Assembly (NCBI RefSeq): GCF_019966535.1
Contig: NZ_JAIMID010000009.1
Coordinates: forward strand, 62,001-126,000
Source: Mesobacterium pallidum
GTDB lineage: Bacteria > Pseudomonadota > Alphaproteobacteria > Rhodobacterales > Rhodobacteraceae
Direction: 5' to 3'
DNA: 64,000 nucleotides
Part shown: piece after piece, positions 18,466-25,837 of the stretch
Position numbering within the stretch: the stretch's first letter is position 1
Layout: the number at the start of each line of letters is the position of its first letter
Notes under the pieces: generated by a model
Database searches by the model: none
What the model was told of the DNA's origin: nothing
Seen by the model: only the letters and a program-made list of their open reading frames with translations
Position numbers and translations under genes: made by a program

Positions 18466-18489
18466 CTTCATCTTTCCAATAAATATGCG
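18466..18489 (-). repeat. dispersed intergenic repeat, copy 3
   Basis: On the minus strand the tail reads ATATTTATTGGAAAGATGAAG, preceded by GC-rich sequence. It is in the orientation opposite to its neighbours at 18424 and 18611. Confidence 0.6.
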
Positions 18490-18534
18490 CGCCGCAGGCA
18501 AGACAGCCGCCCCCGCCAGGAACGGCACCTCCTG

Positions 18535-18565
18535 CTTTCACTTTTCCCCAAATACTCCCGCCGGA
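18535..18565 (-). repeat. dispersed intergenic repeat, copy 4
   Basis: On the minus strand: GGCGGGAGTATTTGGGG followed by AAAAGTGAAAG, the same tail pattern with GTGAAAG for ATGAAG. Confidence 0.6.
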
Positions 18566-18610
18566 GGCGACGCGCCAAGGGCGCGTTCGTGGCGCGATAG
18601 GGCTGGCGTC

Positions 18611-18662
18611 GGAGCGAGGGGCCAGCCCCTCGCGCTCCCCGGAGTTTTTTGGCACCGTGAAG
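18611..18662 (+). repeat. dispersed intergenic repeat, copy 5
   Basis: Hairpin GCGAGGGG-ccag-CCCCTCGC, whose 28-base context (18611-18638) is identical to that at 56270-56297, then the tail CCGGAGTTTTTTGGCACCG and TGAAG. It lies just downstream of yitT (minus strand). Confidence 0.75.
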
Positions 18663-18677
18663 GGGGATCAGGTCAGC

Positions 18678-19292
18678 TCAGAACCCGAGGTAGCGATCCT
18701 TGCGGTGGTTCAGTGCGATGGTCAGGTTGACCACGATGGCGCCCATCAGTGAATACAGCACCAGGTCCCACGGCAGCTGTGTGAAGGCGAGGGCAAAGAG
18801 CGCAGCGTCAAAGATCAGCTGCGTCCAACCGGCGCGAAAGCCTGTCTTGTCCTGCAGGTAGAGTGCCGCGATGCCGATGCCGCCCATGCTCGCCCCGTGG
18901 CGAAAGAGCACGATGAGCCCGGTGGCCGCGCAGGCCCCGGCCAGCAGGGCCCCGATGGGGGCGTTGAGCGTCTCGAACGTCACATAGCCGGGCAGAACCA
19001 GCGTCAGCATCGAGGTCAGCCCGACCGCGATGAAGGTCTTGAGGGTAAAGCGCAGCCCCATGCGCGTCAGGGCCAGCCAGTAGAACGGCAGGTTCACCAA
19101 GAAGAACACGAGGCCGAAGCTGGCCCCGGTCATGTAGGACCCCAGCACCGCCAGCCCCGCGGTCTGGCCGGTGATCAGCCCGGCATGGGTCAGCATGAGC
19201 ACGCTGAAAGCCATCATGGTGGTGCCGAGCGCAAAGGCCAGGACGTCTTCGTATAGCGCGTGTCGCGGGGGCTGTCGGGGCGTGTCGTTCAT
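18678..19292 (-). CDS. YitT family membrane protein
   Basis: A 204-residue integral membrane protein with five to six hydrophobic helices (first about 14-32: VLAFALGTTMMAFSVLML). The motifs ITGQTAGLAVL and RHGASMGGIGIAALYLQ are typical of the YitT/DUF161 family. Members are uncharacterised membrane proteins, some suspected transporters. The ATG at 19292 opens with a short polar N-terminus. It is followed downstream by the repeat cluster. Confidence 0.85.
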   Translation of the reverse strand: MNDTPRQPPRHALYEDVLAFALGTTMMAFSVLMLTHAGLITGQTAGLAVLGSYMTGASFGLVFFLVNLPFYWLALTRMGLRFTLKTFIAVGLTSMLTLVLPGYVTFETLNAPIGALLAGACAATGLIVLFRHGASMGGIGIAALYLQDKTGFRAGWTQLIFDAALFALAFTQLPWDLVLYSLMGAIVVNLTIALNHRKDRYLGF

Positions 19293-19337
19293 GGCGCCGC
19301 GGATAGCCCGCGGCGCCGGCGTCGTCCAGAGGCCGCA

Positions 19338-19717
19338 TCACGACCAGACTGCGTCGGCCTCGCTTTGCGTGATGGTCTCGATCGTCGCAAGGCGGGCGGG
19401 CAGGGCGCCGACAGCCACGAGGGTCGTGTCGCAGGGGGGCGGCGTATTGGCGCTGCCCGCGCCCGGGAACGCGCCGCACCTGTCGACCGGGCAGTCGCCT
19501 GCCGAGAGCCCAACGCGCAGGTGGCGGTCGGTGAGCGATCCGCGGCAGACCTCGGGACGTTTTCGACCCGGATGTCGAGGCCCAGGGGCGGGTCGCTGCC
19601 CGCCGCCGCGTCGCTGCTGTCGCTGTGATCGGTGCCCAAGACGATGTGGTGCGTCGGGTCAGTCGTGAATGCCGCCCCGGCCAAACTGCCGAAGCGCGCC
19701 TTGAGAGCGAAAGCCAT
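19338..19717 (-). pseudogene. hypothetical protein gene with two frameshifts
   Basis: Three successive minus-strand frames join into one plausible protein of about 127 residues. The first frame starts at the ATG at 19717 (MAFALKARFGSLAG, HHIVLGTDHSDSSDAA, LGLDIRVENVP). The second continues with VCRGSLTDRHLRVGLSAGDC, PVDRCGAF. The third ends with CDTTLVAVGALPARLATIE, ending AVWS and a TGA at 19338. The joins fall at about 19550-19558 and in a run of six Gs at about 19434-19439, each needing one extra base. I do not recognise the family. It lies downstream of icd. Either a decayed gene or two homopolymer assembly errors. Confidence 0.55.
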
Positions 19718-19809
19718 GGAACACAACCCCGAACCGGCAACACGCGAAGCAGGGCACCGCGTCGCCCCTTGGGGCAAGCACCGAACATCGGACAATTCCA
19801 AGGCATTGT

Positions 19810-19842
19810 GGCGCGGGGCGGAGCACACCTTCGCCCCGCGCC
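19810..19842 (-). terminator. stem-loop downstream of icd
   Basis: A perfect 11-base inverted repeat GGCGCGGGGCG / CGCCCCGCGCC with an 11-base loop, starting 16 bases after the icd stop. No T-run follows, so it may be a 3'-end stabiliser rather than a full intrinsic terminator. Confidence 0.6.
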
Positions 19843-19857
19843 GGAGCTGTTCGGGAT

Positions 19858-21072
19858 TTACGCGCCGAGCGCCTTGTCGAGGTTCGCGTCGACCTTTTCC
19901 AGGAATCCCATGGTGGTCAGCCAGCTTTGGTCCGGCCCGACCAGCAGCGCCAGGTCCTTGGTCATGAAGCCCGCTTCCACCGTGTCCACCACAACCTTTT
20001 CCAGCGTCTCGGCAAAGGTTGTCAGCGCCGCGTTGCCGTCCAGCTTGGCGCGGTGCTTGAGGCCCCCGGTCCAGGCGTAGATCGAGGCGACGGAGTTGGT
20101 CGAGGTCGATTCGCCCGCCTGGTGCTGGCGGTAATGGCGGGTGACGGTGCCATGGGCGGCCTCGGCCTCCACGATCTTGCCGTCGGGGGTCATCAGCTGC
20201 GACGCCATCAGGCCAAGCGAGCCGTAGCCCTGCGCGACCGTGTCCGACTGCACGTCGCCGTCGTAATTCTTGCAGGCCCAGACGTAGCCGCCGTTCCATT
20301 TCAGCGCACAGGCGACCATGTCGTCGATCAACCGGTGTTCGTACCAGATCCCGGCTTCCTTGAACTTGTCGGCGAACTCCGTCTCGTAGATGTGCTGGAA
20401 CAGGTCCTTGAAGCGGCCGTCGTAGGCCTTGAGGATCGTGTTCTTGGTCGACAGGTAGACCGGCCAGCCCAGGCTGAGCCCATAGTTGAAGGACGCCCGG
20501 GCGAAGTCGATGATCGAGGCGTCGAGGTTGTACATCGCCATCGTCACCCCGGCCGAGGGGGCGTCAAAGACCTCGCGCTCGATCACGGTGCCATCCGCGC
20601 CCTCGAACTTGAGGGTGATCTTGCCGGGCCCGGGGTAGTGGAAATCGGTCGCGCGGTACTGGTCGCCATAGGCGTGGCGGCCGACCACGATGGGGCGGGT
20701 CCAGCCCGGCACCAGCCGCGGCACGTTCTTGCAGATGATCGGCTGGCGGAAGACCACGCCGCCCAGGATGTTGCGGATCGTGCCGTTGGGCGATTTCCAC
20801 ATCTTCTTGAGGCCGAATTCCTCGACCCGCGCCTCGTCCGGGGTGATCGTGGCGCATTTGACGCCGACGCCGACCTCGCGGATCTTGTGGGCCGCGTCGA
20901 TGGTGATCTGGTCGTCGGTCCGGTCGCGTTCCTGGATCGACAGGTCGTAATACAGCAGCTCCACGTCCAGGTAGGGCAGGATCAGCTTTTGCTTGATGAA
21001 ATCCCAGATGATCCGGGTCATTTCGTCCCCGTCAAGCTCGACGACGGGGTTCTCTACCTTGATCTTGGACAT
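19858..21072 (-). CDS. icd: NADP-dependent isocitrate dehydrogenase
   Basis: A 404-residue enzyme of the TCA cycle converting isocitrate to 2-oxoglutarate, making NADPH. It is the eukaryote-like homodimeric type: [21 protein letters not shown] at the N-terminus, [16 protein letters not shown] (substrate-binding Ser/Asn/Arg), and [20 protein letters not shown] with the metal aspartates, then [12 protein letters not shown] for NADP. The ATG at 21072 is chosen because it gives the family N-terminus; the frame is open to 21096. A perfect inverted repeat lies upstream. Confidence 0.97.
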   Translation of the reverse strand: MSKIKVENPVVELDGDEMTRIIWDFIKQKLILPYLDVELLYYDLSIQERDRTDDQITIDAAHKIREVGVGVKCATITPDEARVEEFGLKKMWKSPNGTIRNILGGVVFRQPIICKNVPRLVPGWTRPIVVGRHAYGDQYRATDFHYPGPGKITLKFEGADGTVIEREVFDAPSAGVTMAMYNLDASIIDFARASFNYGLSLGWPVYLSTKNTILKAYDGRFKDLFQHIYETEFADKFKEAGIWYEHRLIDDMVACALKWNGGYVWACKNYDGDVQSDTVAQGYGSLGLMASQLMTPDGKIVEAEAAHGTVTRHYRQHQAGESTSTNSVASIYAWTGGLKHRAKLDGNAALTTFAETLEKVVVDTVEAGFMTKDLALLVGPDQSWLTTMGFLEKVDANLDKALGA

Positions 21073-21143
21073 GGGCGCGCCTCTCGGTTGCGGCATGGGG
21101 TTACCTGCGCTCTACCTAGCCCGCGTGAAGAAATGATGAAAGT

Positions 21144-21163
21144 CCGTATGCAATGGTATACGG
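21144..21163. promoter_or_regulatory. inverted repeat upstream of icd
   Basis: CCGTAT-gcaatggt-ATACGG. The right half contains GGTATAC, which resembles half-sites of GntR-family (FadR-type) operators. It lies 72 bases before the icd start. The regulator is not known. Confidence 0.4.
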
Positions 21164-21198
21164 AAAATTCCGCTTGATCCGGGGGGCTTGCCTGCCTT

Positions 21199-22431
21199 TC
21201 AGGCAAACGACCGGCGTTCGATCCGCGCAAGCAGCAGCATGAGGGCAAGGCCGAAGCCGCAGAGCAGGGTGATGCCGATGACCAGCGGGCGCTGCGTGCC
21301 GTCAAAGGCGAGGCCGATCGGCGTGGCCAGGATCGCGGCCAGGATCGTGGCGGTCGACTGGATCAGGCTCGAGGCGACGCCGCCGATGTGGCCCACGTGC
21401 TCCATCGCCATGGCCTGGATGTTGCCGATGGTAAAGCCGGTCTGGAAGAAGACCCCGACCTGCCAGGCCACGAAGAGGTGAAAGCCCAGCTTTCCGCCGA
21501 TCCCCGTCAGCGGCAGGGCCAGCAGGCAGGTCAGGAAGAACCCGCCGAAGGCCCAGGTGATGACGTGCCGCATCCCCAGCCGCATGACGATCCGCGCGTT
21601 GAAAAAGCTCGAGGTGCCCGCCAGCACCGCGACCCCGGCGAAATACAGCGGCATCCATTCGCCCATGTCGTAGGTCTGTTCGTAGATGCCCTGCACCGAC
21701 ATGAGCGTGGCGAAGACCATCGAGAAACAGCAGGCCTGCACGAGGATCGAGATGCGGATCAGCGGCTGGACCACCAACTCCCTGAGCGCGGCCCAGATCG
21801 TGCCGGCGCGAAAGGGGCGACGGGCGGAGCGCGGCAGGCTCTCGGGTTGGCGGATCGCGTACCAGCCGATCGAGATGACGGAAAAAAGGATGAACGACAC
21901 GAAGATCCCGCGCCAGGAGCTGACGGCGATGATGCCGGTGCCGATCAGCGGGGCAAAGGCCGGAAAGACGGTGAAGATCATCAGCACGAAGGACGTGATG
22001 CGCGCCATTTCGCGCCCGGCGTAAAGGTCGCGCAGCACCGCCATCGACACCACGCGCCCGCCCGAGGCGCCCAGCCCCTGCAAGAGACGCGCGGCGATCA
22101 GCAGCTCGAGCGTGGGCGCCATGGCCGCCATGGCCGAGGCGAGGATGTAGACGCCCGCACCGACCACGATAACCGGCTTACGGCCGTAAGCGTCCGACAG
22201 TGGCCCGGTCACGAAGGTTCCGATGCCCAGGCCCACGACGAAGGTGATCAGCACCAGCTGCGCTCGGTTCGGATCCTCGAGCCCGAGGTCCTGGGCAATC
22301 CGCGGCAGGGCTGGCAGCATCGAGTCGATGGAGAAGGCGATGGTGGCGAACATCATCCCCATCATCGCCACGAATTCCGGGGTCTTCATGCGCCGGATGG
22401 CGCTGTCGGGATGGGTCTGTGCCTCGCTCAT
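21199..22431 (-). CDS. MFS drug-resistance transporter, Bcr/CflA type
   Basis: A 410-residue major facilitator with about twelve membrane helices. The loop GPLSDAYGRKPV (about 77-88) is the MFS A-motif, and LLQGLGASGGRVVSMAVLRDL (about 117-137) is the Bcr/CflA signature region. Members export drugs such as bicyclomycin or chloramphenicol by proton antiport; the substrate here is unknown. Single gene. Confidence 0.9.
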   Translation of the reverse strand: MSEAQTHPDSAIRRMKTPEFVAMMGMMFATIAFSIDSMLPALPRIAQDLGLEDPNRAQLVLITFVVGLGIGTFVTGPLSDAYGRKPVIVVGAGVYILASAMAAMAPTLELLIAARLLQGLGASGGRVVSMAVLRDLYAGREMARITSFVLMIFTVFPAFAPLIGTGIIAVSSWRGIFVSFILFSVISIGWYAIRQPESLPRSARRPFRAGTIWAALRELVVQPLIRISILVQACCFSMVFATLMSVQGIYEQTYDMGEWMPLYFAGVAVLAGTSSFFNARIVMRLGMRHVITWAFGGFFLTCLLALPLTGIGGKLGFHLFVAWQVGVFFQTGFTIGNIQAMAMEHVGHIGGVASSLIQSTATILAAILATPIGLAFDGTQRPLVIGITLLCGFGLALMLLLARIERRSFA

Positions 22432-22479
22432 GCGCCTGCGTTAGCATGCGGGCCGGGGCGCCGCTAGAAAATACATGCG

Positions 22480-22869
22480 TCAGTCACGCGTCTTGCGTGG
22501 CGGCTCGGGCGGGGCGTCCAGGTTCAGCGCATCGGGCTCGGGATCGGGGTCACCGAGGCGGGCGATCAGCCACTCGGTATGTTCCTCGCGCTTGCGCATG
22601 GTGAAGGCGCCGAATTGCTGGATCGCGACGGCAAAGATGCCGAGGCCAAGGAAGATGTAGACCGTGGTGCCGATCTTTCCCAGCGCGGTGGCGGGGACAA
22701 GGCTGCCGTAACCGACGGTCGACAGGGTCACGACGGTAAAGAAGTAGCTGTCAAGCAGGCTCCACCCCTCGATGAGGTGAAAGTAGACCGTGCCACTGGC
22801 GACCAGCATCGCCAGCGTGGTCAGCAGGAACAAGGCGCTGAGCGCGGCCTTTCTATGCCTCAGCCGCAC
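22480..22869 (-). CDS. two-TM potassium channel-like protein
   Basis: A 129-residue protein with two membrane helices (about 10-30 and 68-88) flanking a pore loop with the K+ selectivity filter TVGYG (51-55), the minimal KcsA-like design. The C-terminal 40 residues are acidic and proline-rich. It begins inside the last 17 bases of the frnE-like gene, so expression is probably coupled to it. No RCK or ligand domain is present. Confidence 0.85.
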   Translation of the reverse strand: MRLRHRKAALSALFLLTTLAMLVASGTVYFHLIEGWSLLDSYFFTVVTLSTVGYGSLVPATALGKIGTTVYIFLGLGIFAVAIQQFGAFTMRKREEHTEWLIARLGDPDPEPDALNLDAPPEPPRKTRD

Positions 22870-23491
22870 CGTTCAGCTCCGCGATGACCTTGGCCCAAAG
22901 CTCGGCCGGCTGCGCACCCGGCACCGCGTGCTGGCCCGCGACAATGAAGCAGGGCACGCCGGTGATCCCCATCTCGCGGGCGGCGGCATCGCGGTTGCGG
23001 ATCTCTTCGCGGTCGGCGTCGGTGGCCAGCAGGCGCAGGATCGCGGCGCCGTCCATGCCGAAGCTGTCCCCGATATCGGCCAGCACCTCGGGGTCGGCGA
23101 TGTCGCGCCCGTCCTTGAAATAGGCCCGGAACAGCGCGGCGGCGACCGGCGTCTGGCAGCCCTCGATCCCCGCCCAGTGGATCAGCCGGTGGGCGTCCAG
23201 TGTGTTTGGCGTACGGGCGATCCTGTCCCATTCGATATTGAGGCCGATGGACTTGGCGTGCTCCATGATCGGCGTGTAGGCGGCCAGCGCGCCCTCCTCT
23301 CCGCCGAACTTGGCCGCGAGGTAGGCGCGGCGGTCCATGCCGCCGACGGGCATGTCCGGGTTCAGCTGGAACGGATGCCATTCCACGTCGAACGGATGGT
23401 CGGGCGCTGCCTCAAGGGCGCGGTCGAGTTGCGTCTTGCCGATGTAGCACCAGGGGCAGATCGGGTCGGAGAAGATGGCGAGCTTGATCAT
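22853..23491 (-). CDS. DsbA family oxidoreductase, FrnE-like
   Basis: A 212-residue thioredoxin-fold protein without a signal peptide: the active site CPWC (12-15) comes right after the first strand (IKLAIFSDPI), a helical insertion follows, and the cis-proline loop is ITGVPCF (about 176-182). FrnE-like proteins are cytosolic disulfide oxidoreductases/isomerases related to 2-hydroxychromene-2-carboxylate isomerase. It overlaps the upstream ligase by ATGA and the downstream channel by 17 bases. Confidence 0.9.
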   Translation of the reverse strand: MIKLAIFSDPICPWCYIGKTQLDRALEAAPDHPFDVEWHPFQLNPDMPVGGMDRRAYLAAKFGGEEGALAAYTPIMEHAKSIGLNIEWDRIARTPNTLDAHRLIHWAGIEGCQTPVAAALFRAYFKDGRDIADPEVLADIGDSFGMDGAAILRLLATDADREEIRNRDAAAREMGITGVPCFIVAGQHAVPGAQPAELWAKVIAELNGAAEA

Positions 23492-25002
23492 GGGACAGGG
23501 TTGTAGCCGTCCCGCAGGGCCTGCCGCAAGAGCTTGCCGTTGGGGTTGGTGGGCAGGGCATCGCGATGGATGAACAGACGCGGCTGCTTGTAACGCGCGA
23601 GATGCGCGGCGGCATGGGCCTTGAGCGTGCCGTCGTCCAGCGGCACGGGCCCGGTGTAGAAACAGGCGATGACGCGCACGCCGGACCGCACTTCGACATC
23701 CGTGGCGGCGCAGGCGGTGAGGCCGGGCAAGCTGGCCATGGCGTGTTCCACCTCGATCGGGGATACCCGGTAGCCGCCCGCATTCATCATGTCGTCCGCG
23801 CGGCCGTGGTAGTAGACCTCGAAGACGGCGTTCATTTCGCCCCGGTCGCCGGTCAGGAACCAGTCGCCCTGGAACTTATCCGAGGTCTCGTTTGGCGCGT
23901 TCCAGTAGCCCAGCATCAAGCCTGGGTCGGCGCGGTGGATGGCAATCACGCCGTCCTCTCCGATATTTACCGGGCCATCCTCACCCAGGATCGCGACCTT
24001 GCGCCCCTTCTGCGGGCGTCCCAGCGCGGCCGGGTCGGCGGGGTTGAGCGGCGACGAGGAGATGAAGGTCGAACATTCCGACATGCCGAAGGCTTCGTGC
24101 ACCTCGGTGCCTGTCGCCGCGCGCCAGGCATCGCGGATCGGGGCGGACATCTTTTCCCCGGCGGAAAGGCCATGGCGCAGGTCGGGAAGGTTAATCCTGC
24201 CACCCGGCTTGAGCATCTGCCGATAAACGCCGGGGGCGGCGGCAAAGATCGTGGCACGCGCCTCGGCCAGCAGGTCGGGCAATTGCGCGGCAGGCGTGCC
24301 CTGGCCGGGGATCAGCGCCGTGGCGCCCATGGTCCAGGGGTCCATGAGGCCGGTGCCCAGCGTGTAGGTCCAGTTGAAGGCGCCCGCGTGCAGCAGCCGG
24401 TCATGGGGCCTCAGGTCGTACCAGCCCTGCATCATCATCTGCCGCGCCCAGATCGCACGATGGGTATGGACTACGCCACGGGGCTTGCCGGACGTACCGG
24501 ATGTGAAGATCAGGTAGGCCGGGCGATCGGGATCGCCCATGTGGAAATCGGCGGGTTCGCAATTTCTTAGCGCGCGCAGCTCGTGCAGTTTGACCACGCG
24601 TCCGGTCTCGACTCCCGACACCTCCGGGTCCTGCAACACGCCGGCCGGGTCAAGATCGCCAGCAAGGGCAGCGACTTCTTCGGAGGTCAGCAGGGACGAG
24701 GTCGGCACCGGCAGGATGCCCGCCGCGATGGCGCCGAGATAGGCGATGGGGAAATCGACCGTGTTCCCCAGCCGCATGAGCAGGCGGTCTCCGGGCCGGA
24801 ACCCGGCCGCCAGCAGCCCGCCGGCGGTGCCCCGCACGGCGCGGATCAACTCGGCATAGCTCAGCCGCAGCGGCGCATCGCCCGACAGCACCTCAAGCGC
24901 GATCTTGTCCGGCGCGGCGGCTCCGGCGGCCAGCACATGGGCCGCCATGTTGAAGGGTTTGGGGCAGGGCGCGGGCGCCCCCTGGTCGAAGATGGCTTTC
25001 AT
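23488..25002 (-). CDS. AMP-dependent acyl-CoA synthetase/ligase
   Basis: A 504-residue ANL-superfamily enzyme that activates a carboxylic acid as acyl-AMP and then the CoA thioester. The P-loop-like motif is YLIFTSGTSGKPRG (about 163-176), the A5 region is HEAFGMSE, the hinge aspartate is in WFLTGDRGEM, and the catalytic lysine is near the end in NPNGKLLRQALRD. The overall plan resembles benzoate/aryl-CoA ligases, but the substrate cannot be read from the sequence. First gene of ligase-frnE-channel. Confidence 0.9.
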   Translation of the reverse strand: MKAIFDQGAPAPCPKPFNMAAHVLAAGAAAPDKIALEVLSGDAPLRLSYAELIRAVRGTAGGLLAAGFRPGDRLLMRLGNTVDFPIAYLGAIAAGILPVPTSSLLTSEEVAALAGDLDPAGVLQDPEVSGVETGRVVKLHELRALRNCEPADFHMGDPDRPAYLIFTSGTSGKPRGVVHTHRAIWARQMMMQGWYDLRPHDRLLHAGAFNWTYTLGTGLMDPWTMGATALIPGQGTPAAQLPDLLAEARATIFAAAPGVYRQMLKPGGRINLPDLRHGLSAGEKMSAPIRDAWRAATGTEVHEAFGMSECSTFISSSPLNPADPAALGRPQKGRKVAILGEDGPVNIGEDGVIAIHRADPGLMLGYWNAPNETSDKFQGDWFLTGDRGEMNAVFEVYYHGRADDMMNAGGYRVSPIEVEHAMASLPGLTACAATDVEVRSGVRVIACFYTGPVPLDDGTLKAHAAAHLARYKQPRLFIHRDALPTNPNGKLLRQALRDGYNPVP

Positions 25003-25031
25003 GCCACTGGGTTAGGCCCCCGTCGCCGCTG

Positions 25032-25060
25032 TTGCAAGCCTGCGCGGCGCTGCCTATAGG
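25032..25060 (+). promoter_or_regulatory. promoter giving a probable leaderless mRNA
   Basis: TTGCAA (25032-25037), a 17-base spacer and TATAGG (25055-25060). The usual start point seven bases beyond the -10 falls on the ATG at 25067, and no Shine-Dalgarno sequence lies before either ATG (25061 or 25067). Confidence 0.55.
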
Positions 25061-25066
25061 ATGGCC

Positions 25067-25693
25067 ATGGGCCAGACCGACAACACGCGCATCATCCGCA
25101 TCGCCCGGGAAACCGGAGCCGAAGCCGACCAGCCCGAACCGCTGGACCTGGGCCACCGGGTGCGCGAGCTGCGCAAGGCCAGGGACTGGACGCTGGAACA
25201 GGCGGCCAAGCAGGCGGGGCTGGCGCGCTCCACGCTCTCCAAGATCGAGAACGGTCAGATGTCGCCGACCTACGAGGCGCTGAAAAAGCTGGCGTTGGGG
25301 CTGGGCATTTCCGTCCCGCAGCTCTTTACCCCGCCGAAGCGCGAGCAGGTGATCGGCCGCATGGTCACCACCCGGTCAGGCGAGGGGCAGGCCCAGGCCA
25401 CCGTCACCTACGAGCACGAGCTGCTGGCCGAAAACCTGACACAGAAGCACATGCTGCCCTATCGCGCGCGGATCCGCGCGCGGTCGATGGAGGAGTTCGA
25501 CGGCTGGGTCCGCCATGACGGAGAGGAATTCCTCTACGTCCTGACCGGGATCATCAAACTTTACACCGAGTTCTACGAGCCCATCGAGATGCGCCGTGGC
25601 GACAGCGCCTATTACGACGCCTCGATGGGGCATAACGTGATCTCGGTCAGCCCCGAGGATGCGACGATCCTCTGGGTGACCTCGCTGGTCTAG
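25067..25693 (+). CDS. XRE-family regulator with cupin domain
   Basis: A 208-residue transcription factor: an N-terminal helix-turn-helix (about 26-85; LGHRVRELRKARDWTLEQAA, LARSTLSKIENGQMSPTYEA) and a C-terminal cupin (about 130-205; DGEEFLYVLTGIIKLYT, GDSAYYDASMGHNVISV) that probably binds a small ligand. PuuR-like regulators of amine or amino-acid use share this plan. The ATG at 25061 is six bases upstream in frame. It is divergent from the acyl-CoA ligase, a possible target. Confidence 0.9.
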   Translation: MGQTDNTRIIRIARETGAEADQPEPLDLGHRVRELRKARDWTLEQAAKQAGLARSTLSKIENGQMSPTYEALKKLALGLGISVPQLFTPPKREQVIGRMVTTRSGEGQAQATVTYEHELLAENLTQKHMLPYRARIRARSMEEFDGWVRHDGEEFLYVLTGIIKLYTEFYEPIEMRRGDSAYYDASMGHNVISVSPEDATILWVTSLV

Positions 25694-25719
25694 ACAGGCT
25701 CCACCCGGCTGAACGCGGT

Positions 25720-25833
25720 TCAGAACCACCCCTGCACGGTGCGCGCCCCGCTCGAGATATCCTGACCGACCCCGTCGATCGTTGCGCAGGCGCCCAGACC
25801 CAGCAGGGCGGCAATCAGCAAGACATGTCTCAT
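25720..25833 (-). CDS. entericidin-type small lipoprotein
   Basis: A 37-residue protein: signal sequence with lipobox LGAC (cysteine 16), then ATIDGVGQDISSGARTVQG, the conserved motif of the entericidin A/B family. These are tiny envelope lipoproteins induced in stress or stationary phase in E. coli; function here unknown. It starts four bases after the stop of the peptide-binding protein gene and may be co-transcribed with it. Confidence 0.82.
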   Translation of the reverse strand: MRHVLLIAALLGLGACATIDGVGQDISSGARTVQGWF

Positions 25834-25837
25834 TGGC

